From the NCBI GenBank assembly GCA_013041925.1, contig JABDRB010000003.1, positions 1 through 64,000 of the forward strand: a DNA stretch of 64,000 bases. The letters run 5' to 3'. Positions 35,532-44,248 of this stretch are shown here, one piece after another. This stretch comes from Akkermansiaceae bacterium (GTDB lineage Bacteria; Verrucomicrobiota; Verrucomicrobiia; Verrucomicrobiales; Akkermansiaceae). Every line of letters begins with the position of its first letter. Position 1 is the first letter of the stretch. The notes under the pieces were generated by a model that was not told the DNA's origin, did no database searches, and worked only from the letters and a program-made list of their open reading frames with translations. The position numbers and the translations under genes were made by a program.

Positions 35532-37163
35532 ATGACAACCATTCACCATTCAACCATGACCTCAACTAAGAACCCTCCCGTAAAAAAGCAACTTTCTAGC
35601 AGTGGTTCGCACACCATCAGTCTTTGCCTCTTTTCCCTATGCGCTGCCATCTCCACCTGGTTCGCCGATGCCGACCCAGCAGCAAATCCGGAACAGCTCA
35701 ACCCGACGCAACTTCAGGCCTACCTGCTGATGGGTGGCGCCGGCATCGCCCAAGCCCAAGCCGTCCCTGCCGCAGACCAAACTACGCTGCTCAAGCGCTG
35801 CTGGATCATCAACAAGCAAGGGAGATGGGAGTCAGCCAAGGTCTCTGCTGGGGAATTACCCACCATCGGCACCGACACCCAGTCCTGGAGCGGACCCGCA
35901 CTGGACTTCGCCCAGGAAATGCTCAAGCAAAAACCCAAAGTTCAGATCGGCCTGATTTTCAATGCCCAGCCTGATACCAACATCGAAGACTGCTGTGGCA
36001 TAAAAACCCCCGCCTACCGCTTCAGCCGCAAATACAGCCGTATCGCCATAAAGCAAGGCACTCTCAAGGGCATGCTGTGGCAAGGAAGTGGCGCCATCAG
36101 CCCGCTCTTCACCGACCTCGACCACCTCGAAAACCTAATTTCGAACATACGCACCGATCTGCGTCTGCTGGAACTCCCCTTTGTCGCAGGTGAAACCCTA
36201 GGCAAAAAATCCGCCAACACCCAGCTGCACGCACTAACCCAGGACGTTCATGCCACCGCCGTGGCCCCAACAGGATCCGGCGGCGCGGGTTATGCCAAAG
36301 CCATGCTGCAACTCGAAAAGGAATGGCCAGACAACCTCCCCACTCCCAAGCCAACTGTCCCAGTCATCGACCCACACATCCACGCCATGGCGGCCAAGCC
36401 CGGAGGACTGGACATAGTGGCCGAGTGGATGAAGCGCAACGATGTCGAGCGCTGCATCACCAGCCCCCTCGGCCAATCGCGCGCCACCACCCTTGAAGAG
36501 CGGAAAATTATGCTCGAAAACCACCGCAAGTATCGCGGTAAAATCGATCGTTTCTGCCTGATCAAACCCGACGAAGTGGCAACACTCGAGGAAGCTGTCA
36601 AAATCCTTAAGCAGGAGAAAACCGAGGGTGCCGTCGGCTTCGGCGAGCATTACGGCCACGACCTGATGTTTGATGACCCCAAGAACGTTCTGCTCTATCA
36701 AGCCTGCGGCAAGGTCGGTCTACCGGTGATGTTCCATATCGACGCCAGCAAGAACATGGTCAAGCAAGGCATGCGCCGAGTCGAGCGGGTGCTCGAAATC
36801 TGCCCCGACACCAAGATCATCGCCCACGCCTACTGGTGGCTCCACCTACCCAACGGCACCTGTGAGCGTATGCTCTCCAAATACCCCAACCTCTATGCCG
36901 ATGTCTCAGGAACACGCATGGTCAGTGTACTCAACCGCGACCGCAACTACAGCCGCAAGTTACTGACCCAGTACCAAGACCGGATTCTATTCGCCACCGA
37001 TGCTGGCTGGTGGTCCTTTAGCAAGCCGATCAAGGAGCGCGAACTACAATTCGAGTTATTTGAGCGACTAGGGTTGCGGGGTGAGATCAAAGAGAAGATC
37101 TATCGAAAAAACGCGATGACGTTGTTTGGCTGGAAGCCGCAAATTGAAAGTCCTAAAGAATAA
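35532..37163 (+). CDS. Exported amidohydrolase fused to a SASA-like domain with altered active site
   Basis: About 543 residues from ATG 35532; TTG 35457 and ATG 35556 are alternatives. A signal-like segment (HTISLCLFSLCAAISTWFAD) precedes residues about 55-250, which follow the sialate-O-acetylesterase/CE6 (SASA) layout: YLLMGGAGIAQ, GPALDFAQEML, VQIGLIFNA, IKQGTLKGMLWQGSGA, LELPFVAGETLG. The usual catalytic GQSNMAG and WHQGE are replaced, so esterase activity is doubtful. The second half is an amidohydrolase_2-type barrel: VIDPHIHAM, VGFGEHYGHD, PVMFHIDASKN, TKIIAHAYW and ILFATDAGWW, with metal and catalytic residues present. The substrate is unknown. It converges on the DUF1080 gene. Confidence 0.78.
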   Translation: MTTIHHSTMTSTKNPPVKKQLSSSGSHTISLCLFSLCAAISTWFADADPAANPEQLNPTQLQAYLLMGGAGIAQAQAVPAADQTTLLKRCWIINKQGRWESAKVSAGELPTIGTDTQSWSGPALDFAQEMLKQKPKVQIGLIFNAQPDTNIEDCCGIKTPAYRFSRKYSRIAIKQGTLKGMLWQGSGAISPLFTDLDHLENLISNIRTDLRLLELPFVAGETLGKKSANTQLHALTQDVHATAVAPTGSGGAGYAKAMLQLEKEWPDNLPTPKPTVPVIDPHIHAMAAKPGGLDIVAEWMKRNDVERCITSPLGQSRATTLEERKIMLENHRKYRGKIDRFCLIKPDEVATLEEAVKILKQEKTEGAVGFGEHYGHDLMFDDPKNVLLYQACGKVGLPVMFHIDASKNMVKQGMRRVERVLEICPDTKIIAHAYWWLHLPNGTCERMLSKYPNLYADVSGTRMVSVLNRDRNYSRKLLTQYQDRILFATDAGWWSFSKPIKERELQFELFERLGLRGEIKEKIYRKNAMTLFGWKPQIESPKE

Positions 37164-37274
37164 TTTTTAGCGGAAGAACCGTGGCTCCACCGTCAGGATC
37201 ACTATATGCTCGGCATTGTTAACTTTTTAATTCTCGACGAGTGATGAGAGCGATCAGTGATCACAAAATCTGGA

Positions 37275-37922
37275 CTAGAGTTGCAAAATCTCAATGTTTC
37301 GCAGATAGATCGGAGCACCTCCATGCTTTCCTTGGAAGCCGATTTTACCACGCTGAGGCAAGTCCGCTGGAGGTTTCTTAAGCCAACGCGGCGTATTACT
37401 GCCGTCGGGATTAACCTTCGCGCTGGTGAATGCACGCAAATCGAATGTATTCACACGAGCCCCGTTAAGGTGAACGGTGACCATAGGTCCGGAACAAGCT
37501 ATGACCATTTGGTTCCACTCACCGGGCGGCTTAACCGCTCTTTTGTATGCACCTTGGCGACCAAAAAAAGCACCACACTGCCAGCTGCGAGGTTTTTTCA
37601 ACCACCGTTCGGCGAAATCGTCTGCGATCTGAACTTCAATCGAATCGGTAACCCATGCCTCCGTGTCACTCGCGTATAGAAAAACCCCGCTGTTCGTGCC
37701 CTCGCCATTCTTAAACTCCAACCGAAGCACGAAGTTCTCATATTCGTCATTACTCCAAATGATCTGATCCTTTGAAGCTGTGATGACACCACTTTCATCA
37801 CGTGTCCAGACACCCGATGGGAAGGTTGTATTGGACAAATCTTTGTTAAAGAGCGGCTTAAACTCACCGGCATGACAGATCGACGAGAGTGACAATAGTG
37901 ATAGAAAAAGTAAGCGGTTCAT
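37275..37922 (-). CDS. Exported DUF1080 (3-keto-disaccharide hydrolase-like) protein
   Basis: Secreted protein of 215 residues: signal peptide RLLFLSLLSLSSICHAG, then one concanavalin-like DUF1080 domain with FKPLFNKDLSNT, ENFVLRLEFKNGEGTNSGVF, DSIEVQIADDF, GEWNQMVIACSGPMVTVHLN and the closing GKIGFQGKHGGAPIYLRNIE. Members are very numerous in Verrucomicrobiota and Planctomycetota; some cleave 3-keto-glycosides. The local G+C is low. No partner gene (GFO/IDH oxidoreductase) is beside it. Confidence 0.88.
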   Translation of the reverse strand: MNRLLFLSLLSLSSICHAGEFKPLFNKDLSNTTFPSGVWTRDESGVITASKDQIIWSNDEYENFVLRLEFKNGEGTNSGVFLYASDTEAWVTDSIEVQIADDFAERWLKKPRSWQCGAFFGRQGAYKRAVKPPGEWNQMVIACSGPMVTVHLNGARVNTFDLRAFTSAKVNPDGSNTPRWLKKPPADLPQRGKIGFQGKHGGAPIYLRNIEILQL

Positions 37923-38112
37923 GGTAGTGATTGAGTTTTTATTAAGTTGATGGTTGCAGTTACCCCCTAAAGTAGCGTGGTGTTCTGGAGATCAGAAAGG
38001 ACTGAGAGGGAGAGAAACTATGATGCCACATGGCGGCACGACATTGATTATTAGACTGCGTTTAAGCAAGGGAGAAATCGCCAAGAAATAAAAACATAAC
38101 CATTTATACCTC

Positions 38113-38868
38113 TCAGATCACGCGGATTTCTGCAGCTTGTGAATACTGAATCACATCGCCATTGACCTCGACCGCCAATGTACCGTCATCGGCCAAGCCT
38201 ATCACCTTCCCAAGCATACGTTCTCCACTTGCCGTGAATTTAATGATTTTCCCGGTCAAAAAACACACCTCTCGGAGGCGCGCCACCTGAGAGTCAAAGC
38301 CATGCGCACAATACCTCACCTCTCCAAGCACCGATTCAAGAACCGCCGCCAGCACTCGCTCACGAGACACCGGCGAGTCTAAAACATCACAAACAGCAAT
38401 CGGCACCCCAACACCCGGCATCTCGACATCCGGCGCGGCCATCACATTGATGCCAACGCCGACAACGACAAAACCCTCACGAGCTTCTGCCAAAATACCT
38501 GCACACTTCCTGCCATGCACGTAAAGATCATTAGGCCATTTCACCTCAGCTGCCACCCCCCACTCGCTGCGCAACACCCGAGCTATCCCCCATCCTGTCG
38601 CAAGCGCAATCCGACTCCAGTATTTTTTTTCAAAGTTAGGGCGTAACACCAAGGAAAACAATAACCCGTCACCCGGATCGGACGCCCAGGCCGAACCCCG
38701 CCTCCCGCGCCCAGCGCTCTGGTGATCAGCAAGCACTACCGTGCCGTGCTCCGCTCCCTCAACGGCAAGCCTGCGCGCCTCGTCATTGGTCGACGCTAAC
38801 GCTTCATGGTAGCGTAAACGCAGATACCATTCAGGAGCAATGCTGGCGAACTGACGAAGGTCGAACAT
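38113..38868 (-). CDS. birA: Biotin--[acetyl-CoA-carboxylase] ligase, monofunctional
   Basis: Attaches biotin to the carboxylase carrier protein. The 251 residues contain only the ligase and C-terminal domains; there is no N-terminal DNA-binding domain, so it is not a repressor. Motifs: STNDEARRL, HQSAGRGRRGSAWASDPGDG (biotin and ATP loop), VKWPNDLYVHGRKCAGILAE and VGVGINVMA. Five bases separate it from smpB upstream, so it is in the same transcript. Confidence 0.94.
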   Translation of the reverse strand: MFDLRQFASIAPEWYLRLRYHEALASTNDEARRLAVEGAEHGTVVLADHQSAGRGRRGSAWASDPGDGLLFSLVLRPNFEKKYWSRIALATGWGIARVLRSEWGVAAEVKWPNDLYVHGRKCAGILAEAREGFVVVGVGINVMAAPDVEMPGVGVPIAVCDVLDSPVSRERVLAAVLESVLGEVRYCAHGFDSQVARLREVCFLTGKIIKFTASGERMLGKVIGLADDGTLAVEVNGDVIQYSQAAEIRVI

Positions 38869-38873
38869 GCGAT

Positions 38874-39332
38874 TTATCGGCGATTGAAGCGTGACATTTC
38901 ACGTTGAGCCTCACGCATCTCCGTGCGCTTTTTCAAGGCATGGCGTTGGTCACCATGGGTCTTCCCCTTACCCACTCCGATCTCGATTTTAACACGCCCC
39001 CCCTTCCAATACATCCTCAAGCACGGCAAGGTGCAGCCTTTCTGCGCAGTCACCTCGGAGAGATTGAGGATCTCTTTTTTATGCAGCAAGAGTCGGCGGG
39101 GGCGGGTCACCCCATGCTGAAACCACTCACCCGCTGTCTGCCACGGCTGAATGTGGCACCCATAAAGAAAGGCCTGCCCGTTTTCAATGCGCGCGTAGGC
39201 ATCGGCAATATTCGCCTTACCCTCACGGATCGATTTCACCTCGGTGCCTTTCAACTCAAGACCACACTCATAGGTTTCAGAGATATGATAGTCACGGCGC
39301 GCCTTTCGGTTATTTGCAATATCCGCACTCAT
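38874..39332 (-). CDS. smpB: tmRNA-binding protein SmpB
   Basis: RNA-binding partner of tmRNA in rescue of stalled ribosomes. Normal length (152 residues) with NRKARRDYHISETYECGLEL, KGTEVKSIREGKANIADAYA, LLHKKEILNL and the Lys/Arg-rich C-terminal tail after KGKTHGDQRHALKKR. It lies between rpoZ and birA on the minus strand. I found no ssrA gene next to it. Confidence 0.97.
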   Translation of the reverse strand: MSADIANNRKARRDYHISETYECGLELKGTEVKSIREGKANIADAYARIENGQAFLYGCHIQPWQTAGEWFQHGVTRPRRLLLHKKEILNLSEVTAQKGCTLPCLRMYWKGGRVKIEIGVGKGKTHGDQRHALKKRTEMREAQREMSRFNRR

Positions 39333-39389
39333 ACTCCGTCAATGGATCCACGAAGGATCTCGCTTCTCCGATGGTTCTCAGCAGAGAAT

Positions 39390-39659
39390 CTACTCCCCTT
39401 CGGGTTGGCTGATCACCACTTTACCCTCGATAATTTCTGTCAGCGCGATATCTGCAGCCCCCATGCTAGGCACGGTATCAATCAGCGGGGCACGCCCTTG
39501 GTTAAGCTGAGCGACTCGCTTGGAAACAACGTTTACAAGGATTTGAGGGTCTTCGATAATCGAGGATGCTTTGACGACAAGGCTGCTTTTCATGGATGTT
39601 GCGGGGACGCCGGAATTAGGCTTAGGCTGCTCAAACGGAATTATGTTTGAGTCATCCAT
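39390..39659 (-). CDS. rpoZ: RNA polymerase omega subunit
   Basis: Small RNA polymerase subunit of 89 residues. The omega signature is seen in SSIIEDPQILVNVVSKRVAQ, LNQGRAPLI and AADIALTEIIEGKVVI. The first 25 residues are variable. It is the first gene of the rpoZ-smpB-birA set (57-base gap to smpB). A 7-base inverted repeat (39707-39713 with 39729-39735) lies about 50-75 bases upstream. Confidence 0.85.
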   Translation of the reverse strand: MDDSNIIPFEQPKPNSGVPATSMKSSLVVKASSIIEDPQILVNVVSKRVAQLNQGRAPLIDTVPSMGAADIALTEIIEGKVVISQPEGE

Positions 39660-39964
39660 GGCGGTTTCCGAGAGGTGTGATTGAGATAAAAAAGAGAAAT
39701 GAATGAGACAACGTGCCTACGAACGATTCGTTGTCATCCGTAGTGCGGGCGAATTGAAAAGCATTAACCACCTCAAAAATCAAGCGTAATATGTTTTAAT
39801 TGATCATTTTCTGTCATTCAGCCGATGATATCAACCACTCGCATCGCATCCTGCGATTAACATCATTTTTCGCAAGACATTCGTCCGTCGATGAATCAAA
39901 GTATCGCCATCCTCTACGGCAGCCTTCTTTTCGCTGCGTTCTCCCACCTCATTTTCTAAGCCTC
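39660..39964. other. Divergent intergenic region between rpoZ and the Ppx-like gene
   Basis: A 305-base region. It holds the inverted repeat GACAACG/CGTTGTC (39707-39735) on the rpoZ side, an AT-rich middle part (about 39780-39830), and a tiny hydrophobic reading frame at 39891-39959. No firm promoter is called. Confidence 0.4.
39891..39959 (+). CDS. Possible 22-residue hydrophobic peptide upstream of the Ppx-like gene
   Basis: ATG 39891 to TAA 39957-39959 encodes MNQSIAILYGSLLFAAFSHL plus IF, a single membrane-helix-like peptide. Its stop is five bases before the ATG of the Ppx-like gene, so translation could be coupled. No Shine-Dalgarno site is seen. A frame this short can occur by chance. 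Confidence 0.25.
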   Translation: MNQSIAILYGSLLFAAFSHLIF

Positions 39965-41512
39965 ATGACCCCAGCCTCCCCTCCCTCGCTGCAAGCATCC
40001 ATCCACCTCGGAGCCAGCTCGATCTCGCTGCTGGTGGTGGAAAACCTCACCAACTCGGTCGGCGAACCCGTCGATTTCCTTGAGCAGTCAGTCCCTCTAG
40101 CCCAGGATATTTTCCAACGCGGCAGCATCCGCAGATCAACGATCGAGCGCTGCGTTTCCATCCTCAATGGCTACCGGGAAACCCTGCGCGAACTCGGCGC
40201 GGGCGATGACACCCCGATCCGAGCCGTCGCCACCAACGTGCTCGACGAAGCCCCTAACCAAGACGCTTTCATCAATCGCATCCAAATCGGCTGCGGACTT
40301 CACGTCGAAACCCTCGATGAGGGCGAGATGACCCGGCTGATCTACCTCAAAACCCGCCGCCGGCTACGCGACACCCCGTCGATGAAAAAATGCACCACCC
40401 TCGTCGTGCATGTCGGACCAGGAAACACGCGCGCCCTGCTTTTCAAAAATGGACAGATTTCTGACTACAGCAACTACCGCCTCGGAGTTTATCGCACCAG
40501 CGAGGCAATCACCAACAACCAAAACAGCCAAGACAGTGGTGCCAGCACCACCAAGATGATCCGTGAGCACATCCACAGTCAAATCAGTCAAATCCAGAAC
40601 GATTACGCGGATGCGGGTGTGCAGGAACTCGTCGTGATCGGATACGAAATCCAACACCTCGCCCACGAGCTCGCCAAACCTGGCAAAACGAAAAGCACCT
40701 ACCGAGCACTCGCCGAGACATCCGCTCAGATCGCCTCCATGACCGAGGAGATGCGGGTAAAAAACTACCAGCTTGATTACAACACCGCCCAAGCCGTCAT
40801 CCCCGCCTTGGAAATCAACCTCGCCATCGCCGAAACCCTCCAGGTAAAAACCCTGCGCCTTCCCGGAAGTGATTACGAACGTGGCCTACTGCTCGATATC
40901 CCTGCCTCGTTTTCACTCACCGAGGGGTTTCAAAAAGAGGTCCTTCGTTCCGCCGAGAGCCTTGCCCGCAAGTATCGTGTCCACCTTGCCCACGCGGCAC
41001 AAGTCACTCAGTTAAGTCAGCAAATTTTTGACGCCACCACCGAGCTCCATCAGCTCGATGAACATGACGCCCTCCTGCTGCGTTGCTCCGCCATTCTCCA
41101 CGAGTGCGGAAATTTCATCAACGCCCGCGCCCACCATAAACACTCGCAATACATCATCCAAAACAGCGAGGTTTTTGGACTAGGACAAAAAGACATCCAA
41201 ATCATTGCCCTAGTTGCTCGCTACCACAGAAAATCCATCCCGAAACCTAACCACCCGGACTACCGAGAGCTCAAATCACACGACCGGATGCGTGTCTCCA
41301 AACTCGCCGCCATCCTTCGCATTGCAGACGCTCTCGACCGGAGTCACTCGTCACGCATCGGAAAAATCAGCATCCGCGCAGAAAAACAAAAACTCAACAT
41401 TGACCTCCACGGCATCGCAGACGCCTCGGTAGAACGCATGGCCATGCGCTCGAAATCAAACCTCTTCCGAGACATCTACGGCCTCGTAGTTGCACTGCAC
41501 GAGAGCCTCTAA
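39965..41512 (+). CDS. Ppx/GppA-like protein with HD-type C-terminal domain, altered active-site motifs
   Basis: 515 residues from ATG 39965 (the frame opens at 39800 but earlier codons are unlikely). Overall it aligns with exopolyphosphatase/pppGpp phosphatase: N-terminal ASKHA domains (about 1-300) and an HD-like C-terminal domain (HLAHAAQVTQLSQQIFDA, AILHECGNFINARAHHKHSQ, ARYHRKSIPKPNHPDYR), close to E. coli Ppx. The active-site motifs differ: DxGSNS is HLGASS (H14), the GxEEARL glutamate region is EGEMTRL (120-125), and DIGGGST is HVGPGNT (149-155). It may be a non-catalytic or regulatory form. ppk follows 40 bases later. Confidence 0.83.
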   Translation: MTPASPPSLQASIHLGASSISLLVVENLTNSVGEPVDFLEQSVPLAQDIFQRGSIRRSTIERCVSILNGYRETLRELGAGDDTPIRAVATNVLDEAPNQDAFINRIQIGCGLHVETLDEGEMTRLIYLKTRRRLRDTPSMKKCTTLVVHVGPGNTRALLFKNGQISDYSNYRLGVYRTSEAITNNQNSQDSGASTTKMIREHIHSQISQIQNDYADAGVQELVVIGYEIQHLAHELAKPGKTKSTYRALAETSAQIASMTEEMRVKNYQLDYNTAQAVIPALEINLAIAETLQVKTLRLPGSDYERGLLLDIPASFSLTEGFQKEVLRSAESLARKYRVHLAHAAQVTQLSQQIFDATTELHQLDEHDALLLRCSAILHECGNFINARAHHKHSQYIIQNSEVFGLGQKDIQIIALVARYHRKSIPKPNHPDYRELKSHDRMRVSKLAAILRIADALDRSHSSRIGKISIRAEKQKLNIDLHGIADASVERMAMRSKSNLFRDIYGLVVALHESL

Positions 41513-41552
41513 CCCCCGCCCATCCCCTCATCCTCCTTTTCCCCATCCCACC

Positions 41553-43658
41553 ATGCCCTTTATCAATCGCGAATTATCCTGGCTTGAGTTCAATCAACGC
41601 GTGCTTAACGAAGCCCAACGTGAAGACCTCCCACTACTGGAACGACTCAAGTTTCTAGCCATCACGGCATCCAACTTAGACGAGTTTTTTCAAGTCCGTG
41701 TCGGTGGTCTTCACCTGCAACGCTCATCGGGTTCTCGCAAACATGGCATCACTGGGCTCACCCCGGGACAACAGCTCGTGGCAATCCGCACCCGGGCCAA
41801 AACCATGATTGAGGAGCAATACCACCTCCTCAATAGTCAGCTACTCCCCGCACTCGCCAACGAAGGATTACGGCTCACCGATGGCAAGACGATCACTCCC
41901 ATGGAGCATCAAACCCTCTCCAACCGCTTTGAAGATGTGATCTTCCCCTTACTCACCCCCCTCGCCTACGATCCAGAGAGTAAGGCTCCCCTCTTGCCCT
42001 CCATGCGGATCATTCTGGCATGCGAACTTGAAAACCATGACGACCACACCACGCGCTGCGTCTTCATCCCTGTGCCCGAGGGCATCTCACGTTTCACCCA
42101 TATTCCATCATCCGACACCTCCCCTGACACCCAGGAAGAACACATCATCCCCGTGGAGGAAATCATCACCCTCTTTGCTGGCGACCTATTTCCTGACGAG
42201 AAAGTTCTCTCGACCATGCCCTTCCGGATCACCCGAAACGGAGACATCGCCGTGCAGGAAGAAGACGCCATCGACCTCGCAGGTGAAATGGAGGAAGTCC
42301 TCGCCGCACGCAAAAATAGCCAAACCGTCCGGCTCGAACACGCCGCGAAAGTTCCAAGCCGACTCAAGCGCATCGTCCGCGAAGTCGTCTCAGCTGGCCC
42401 ACGTGAAACCTCCATCACCGCCGGCCCGCTCGCCCTCACCGACTTCATGAGCCTCGCCTTCACCTCCGGCTACAATCACCTGCGCGATGAAGTCTGGGAA
42501 CCTCAACCGTCACCAGACATCGAACCCGGAACATCCCTTTTTGAAACCCTCGCCGAGCGCGACATCCTGCTCAATCACCCCTATGAAAGCTTCGAGCCTG
42601 TGCTCCGCTTTTTAGAAGAAGCCGCCAGCGACCCGTCCACCATCGCCATCAAACAGGTCCTCTACCGCACCGCATCCGATTCCCGTATCATTGACGCCCT
42701 GATCAAAGCCGCAAACAACGGTAAACAAGTCACCGTCCTCATCGAGCTCAAAGCCCGCTTCGACGAAGCCCGCAACCTCATGCGGGCCGATGAACTCCAA
42801 CGCGCCGGCGTCCAGATCGTCTACGGTGTCAAAGGACTAAAAACCCACGCCAAAATCTGCCTCGTCATCCGCAACGAAGACGGTCAACTCAAACGCTACG
42901 TCCACCTCGGCACCGGTAACTACAACGAGTCCACCGCCCGACTCTACACCGACATTTCCTACCTCACCTCACGGCCAGCCTATGGTGCCGATGCATCACT
43001 CCTCTTTAATGCCATCACTGGGCGCTCCAAGCTCACACGGTTCCGAAAACTGATCCCCGCACCCACCCACATGAAACCAAGGCTGCTGGAACTCATCGCC
43101 GCCGAGTCGAAACGTGCCAAAAATGGCGAACCCGCAGCCATCACCGCCAAGGTGAACTCACTCCAAGACGAGGAAATCATCCGCGCCCTCTATCTCGCAT
43201 CCAAAGAAGGGGTCAAAATCAACCTCAATATCCGCGGAATTTGCTGCCTCAAAACAGGTAAACGCAAGGAGGCCAAAAATATCCGCGTCGTCTCCGTCAT
43301 CGACCGCTACCTCGAACACGCCCGCATTTTCTCATTCCACCACGGCGGCAGCCCGCTGGTCTTTATCGCATCAGCCGACTGGATGACGCGCAACCTCGAC
43401 AAGCGGGTCGAGCTGATGATCCCCATCGAAGACAAAACCTGCCGGAAACGTCTGCAAGACATCCTCAATGCCGCCTTCAAAGACAACAGCAACGGCTTCG
43501 AGATCCTCCCCGATGGGTCATCTCAACGGGTCGAACGCAGCAAAGGACAAAAACGCTTCCGCATGCAGGATCACCTCCAGCAACAAGCAAAACGCACCGC
43601 CCGCGCCCGCGCCCACGAACGCAGCACCACATTCGAACCCCATACTCCATCCGATTAA
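41553..43658 (+). CDS. ppk: Polyphosphate kinase 1
   Basis: Makes polyphosphate from ATP at the membrane face. Start ATG 41553 (701 residues, MPFINRELSWLEFNQRVLNE); the frame open from 41490 overlaps the preceding gene. Signatures: LKFLAITASNLDEFFQVRVG, HPYESFEPVLRFLEEAA, LYRTASDSRIIDALIKAANN, the phosphohistidine region GVKGLKTHAKICLVIR and the second conserved His in FSFHHGGSPLVFIASADWMT, RNLDKRVELM. All PPK1 catalytic residues appear present. The C-terminal 25 residues are basic and variable. It probably shares a transcript with the Ppx-like gene. Confidence 0.96.
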   Translation: MPFINRELSWLEFNQRVLNEAQREDLPLLERLKFLAITASNLDEFFQVRVGGLHLQRSSGSRKHGITGLTPGQQLVAIRTRAKTMIEEQYHLLNSQLLPALANEGLRLTDGKTITPMEHQTLSNRFEDVIFPLLTPLAYDPESKAPLLPSMRIILACELENHDDHTTRCVFIPVPEGISRFTHIPSSDTSPDTQEEHIIPVEEIITLFAGDLFPDEKVLSTMPFRITRNGDIAVQEEDAIDLAGEMEEVLAARKNSQTVRLEHAAKVPSRLKRIVREVVSAGPRETSITAGPLALTDFMSLAFTSGYNHLRDEVWEPQPSPDIEPGTSLFETLAERDILLNHPYESFEPVLRFLEEAASDPSTIAIKQVLYRTASDSRIIDALIKAANNGKQVTVLIELKARFDEARNLMRADELQRAGVQIVYGVKGLKTHAKICLVIRNEDGQLKRYVHLGTGNYNESTARLYTDISYLTSRPAYGADASLLFNAITGRSKLTRFRKLIPAPTHMKPRLLELIAAESKRAKNGEPAAITAKVNSLQDEEIIRALYLASKEGVKINLNIRGICCLKTGKRKEAKNIRVVSVIDRYLEHARIFSFHHGGSPLVFIASADWMTRNLDKRVELMIPIEDKTCRKRLQDILNAAFKDNSNGFEILPDGSSQRVERSKGQKRFRMQDHLQQQAKRTARARAHERSTTFEPHTPSD

Positions 43659-43751
43659 GAAAGTTCTTTGAAAAAGTGATTGCATCCCAGACAAATTTCA
43701 GCCAAACAACGCGCGTCTTCCAAGACACGTAGCCATTTTCGTCTACACTAT

Positions 43752-43827
43752 GCAGGAATAGCTCAGTTGGTAGAGCATCTCGTTTACACCGAGGCGGTCG
43801 GGGGTTCAAGTCCCTCTTCCTGCACCA
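43752..43827 (+). tRNA. tRNA-Val (anticodon UAC)
   Basis: Complete cloverleaf of 76 bases. Acceptor GCAGGAA (43752-43758) pairs with TTCCTGC (43817-43823), discriminator A, and the CCA end is encoded. D arm GCTCAGTTGGTAGAGC, anticodon stem TCTCG/CGAGG with loop TTTACAC, giving anticodon TAC. The T arm carries GGTTCAAGTCC. The gene stands alone, 93 bases after ppk. Confidence 0.97.
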
Positions 43828-43835
43828 TCTTTTTT

Positions 43836-43864
43836 AGGCTCAGATTAACCCCTGAGCCTTTTTG
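43836..43864 (+). terminator. Terminator after tRNA-Val
   Basis: AGGCTCAG (43836-43843) pairs with CTGAGCCT (43852-43859) around an 8-base loop and is followed by TTTTTG. It ends the tRNA transcript. Confidence 0.88.
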
Positions 43865-44248
43865 TTTCTGCGAAACCTTGTTTTTAACGAAACGCCACAT
43901 GCAGGCGATGAGCCCGATTCATTCTGAGCCATCGACATAAAAAAAAACATCACGCGTGTGAACAGCGGCACTACTTCAGCTATACATTATCCACCTCATT
44001 TCTTTCCAAACTTTGCATTTGCATCATCCATGAATTTATTGTTATACCTCAATTTAATGACTCTCTAGCTCGGAGCATTGTGTTGGAGAGATCAAACAGC
44101 CCCCCACCGTCAACCTCAATCAGATCACCTTACCCTAACACGCATCGCGGCTCGATCTCCGCCTGAACGGCAATCTCCCATCGATCACCTTGAAACACGG
44201 TGGCCAAAAATTCTCGACCCCCAAACAAAAACCAACAAAACCAATAAA
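43865..44248. other. Intergenic region upstream of the MscS-like gene
   Basis: 384 bases without a gene I can support. It holds a sigma-70-like promoter (44019-44047) and a weak CGATG/CATCG stem near 43908-43935 followed by an A run. The frame open from 44078 into the MscS-like gene is low-complexity and not conserved-looking. Confidence 0.5.
44019..44047 (+). promoter_or_regulatory. Sigma-70-like promoter of the MscS-like gene
   Basis: TTGCAT (44019-44024), a 17-base spacer and TTATAC (44042-44047). It implies a leader of about 195 bases before ATG 44249. The same -35 form, TTGCAT, is seen before rpoA. Confidence 0.45.

Noticed and set aside
37164-37274. Terminator between the amidohydrolase and DUF1080 genes
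   Set aside because: Only short, interrupted complementarity and no T run was found.
38021-38092. 23-residue frame MMPHGGTTLIIRLRLSKGEI plus AKK between birA and the DUF1080 gene
   Set aside because: No ribosome-binding site, no hydrophobic or conserved-looking pattern, and no link to neighbours; likely chance.
43966-43985. Second sigma-54-like site before the MscS-like gene
   Set aside because: It has GG-N10-GC spacing, but the -12 part reads CAGC instead of TTGC and the surrounding match is poor.
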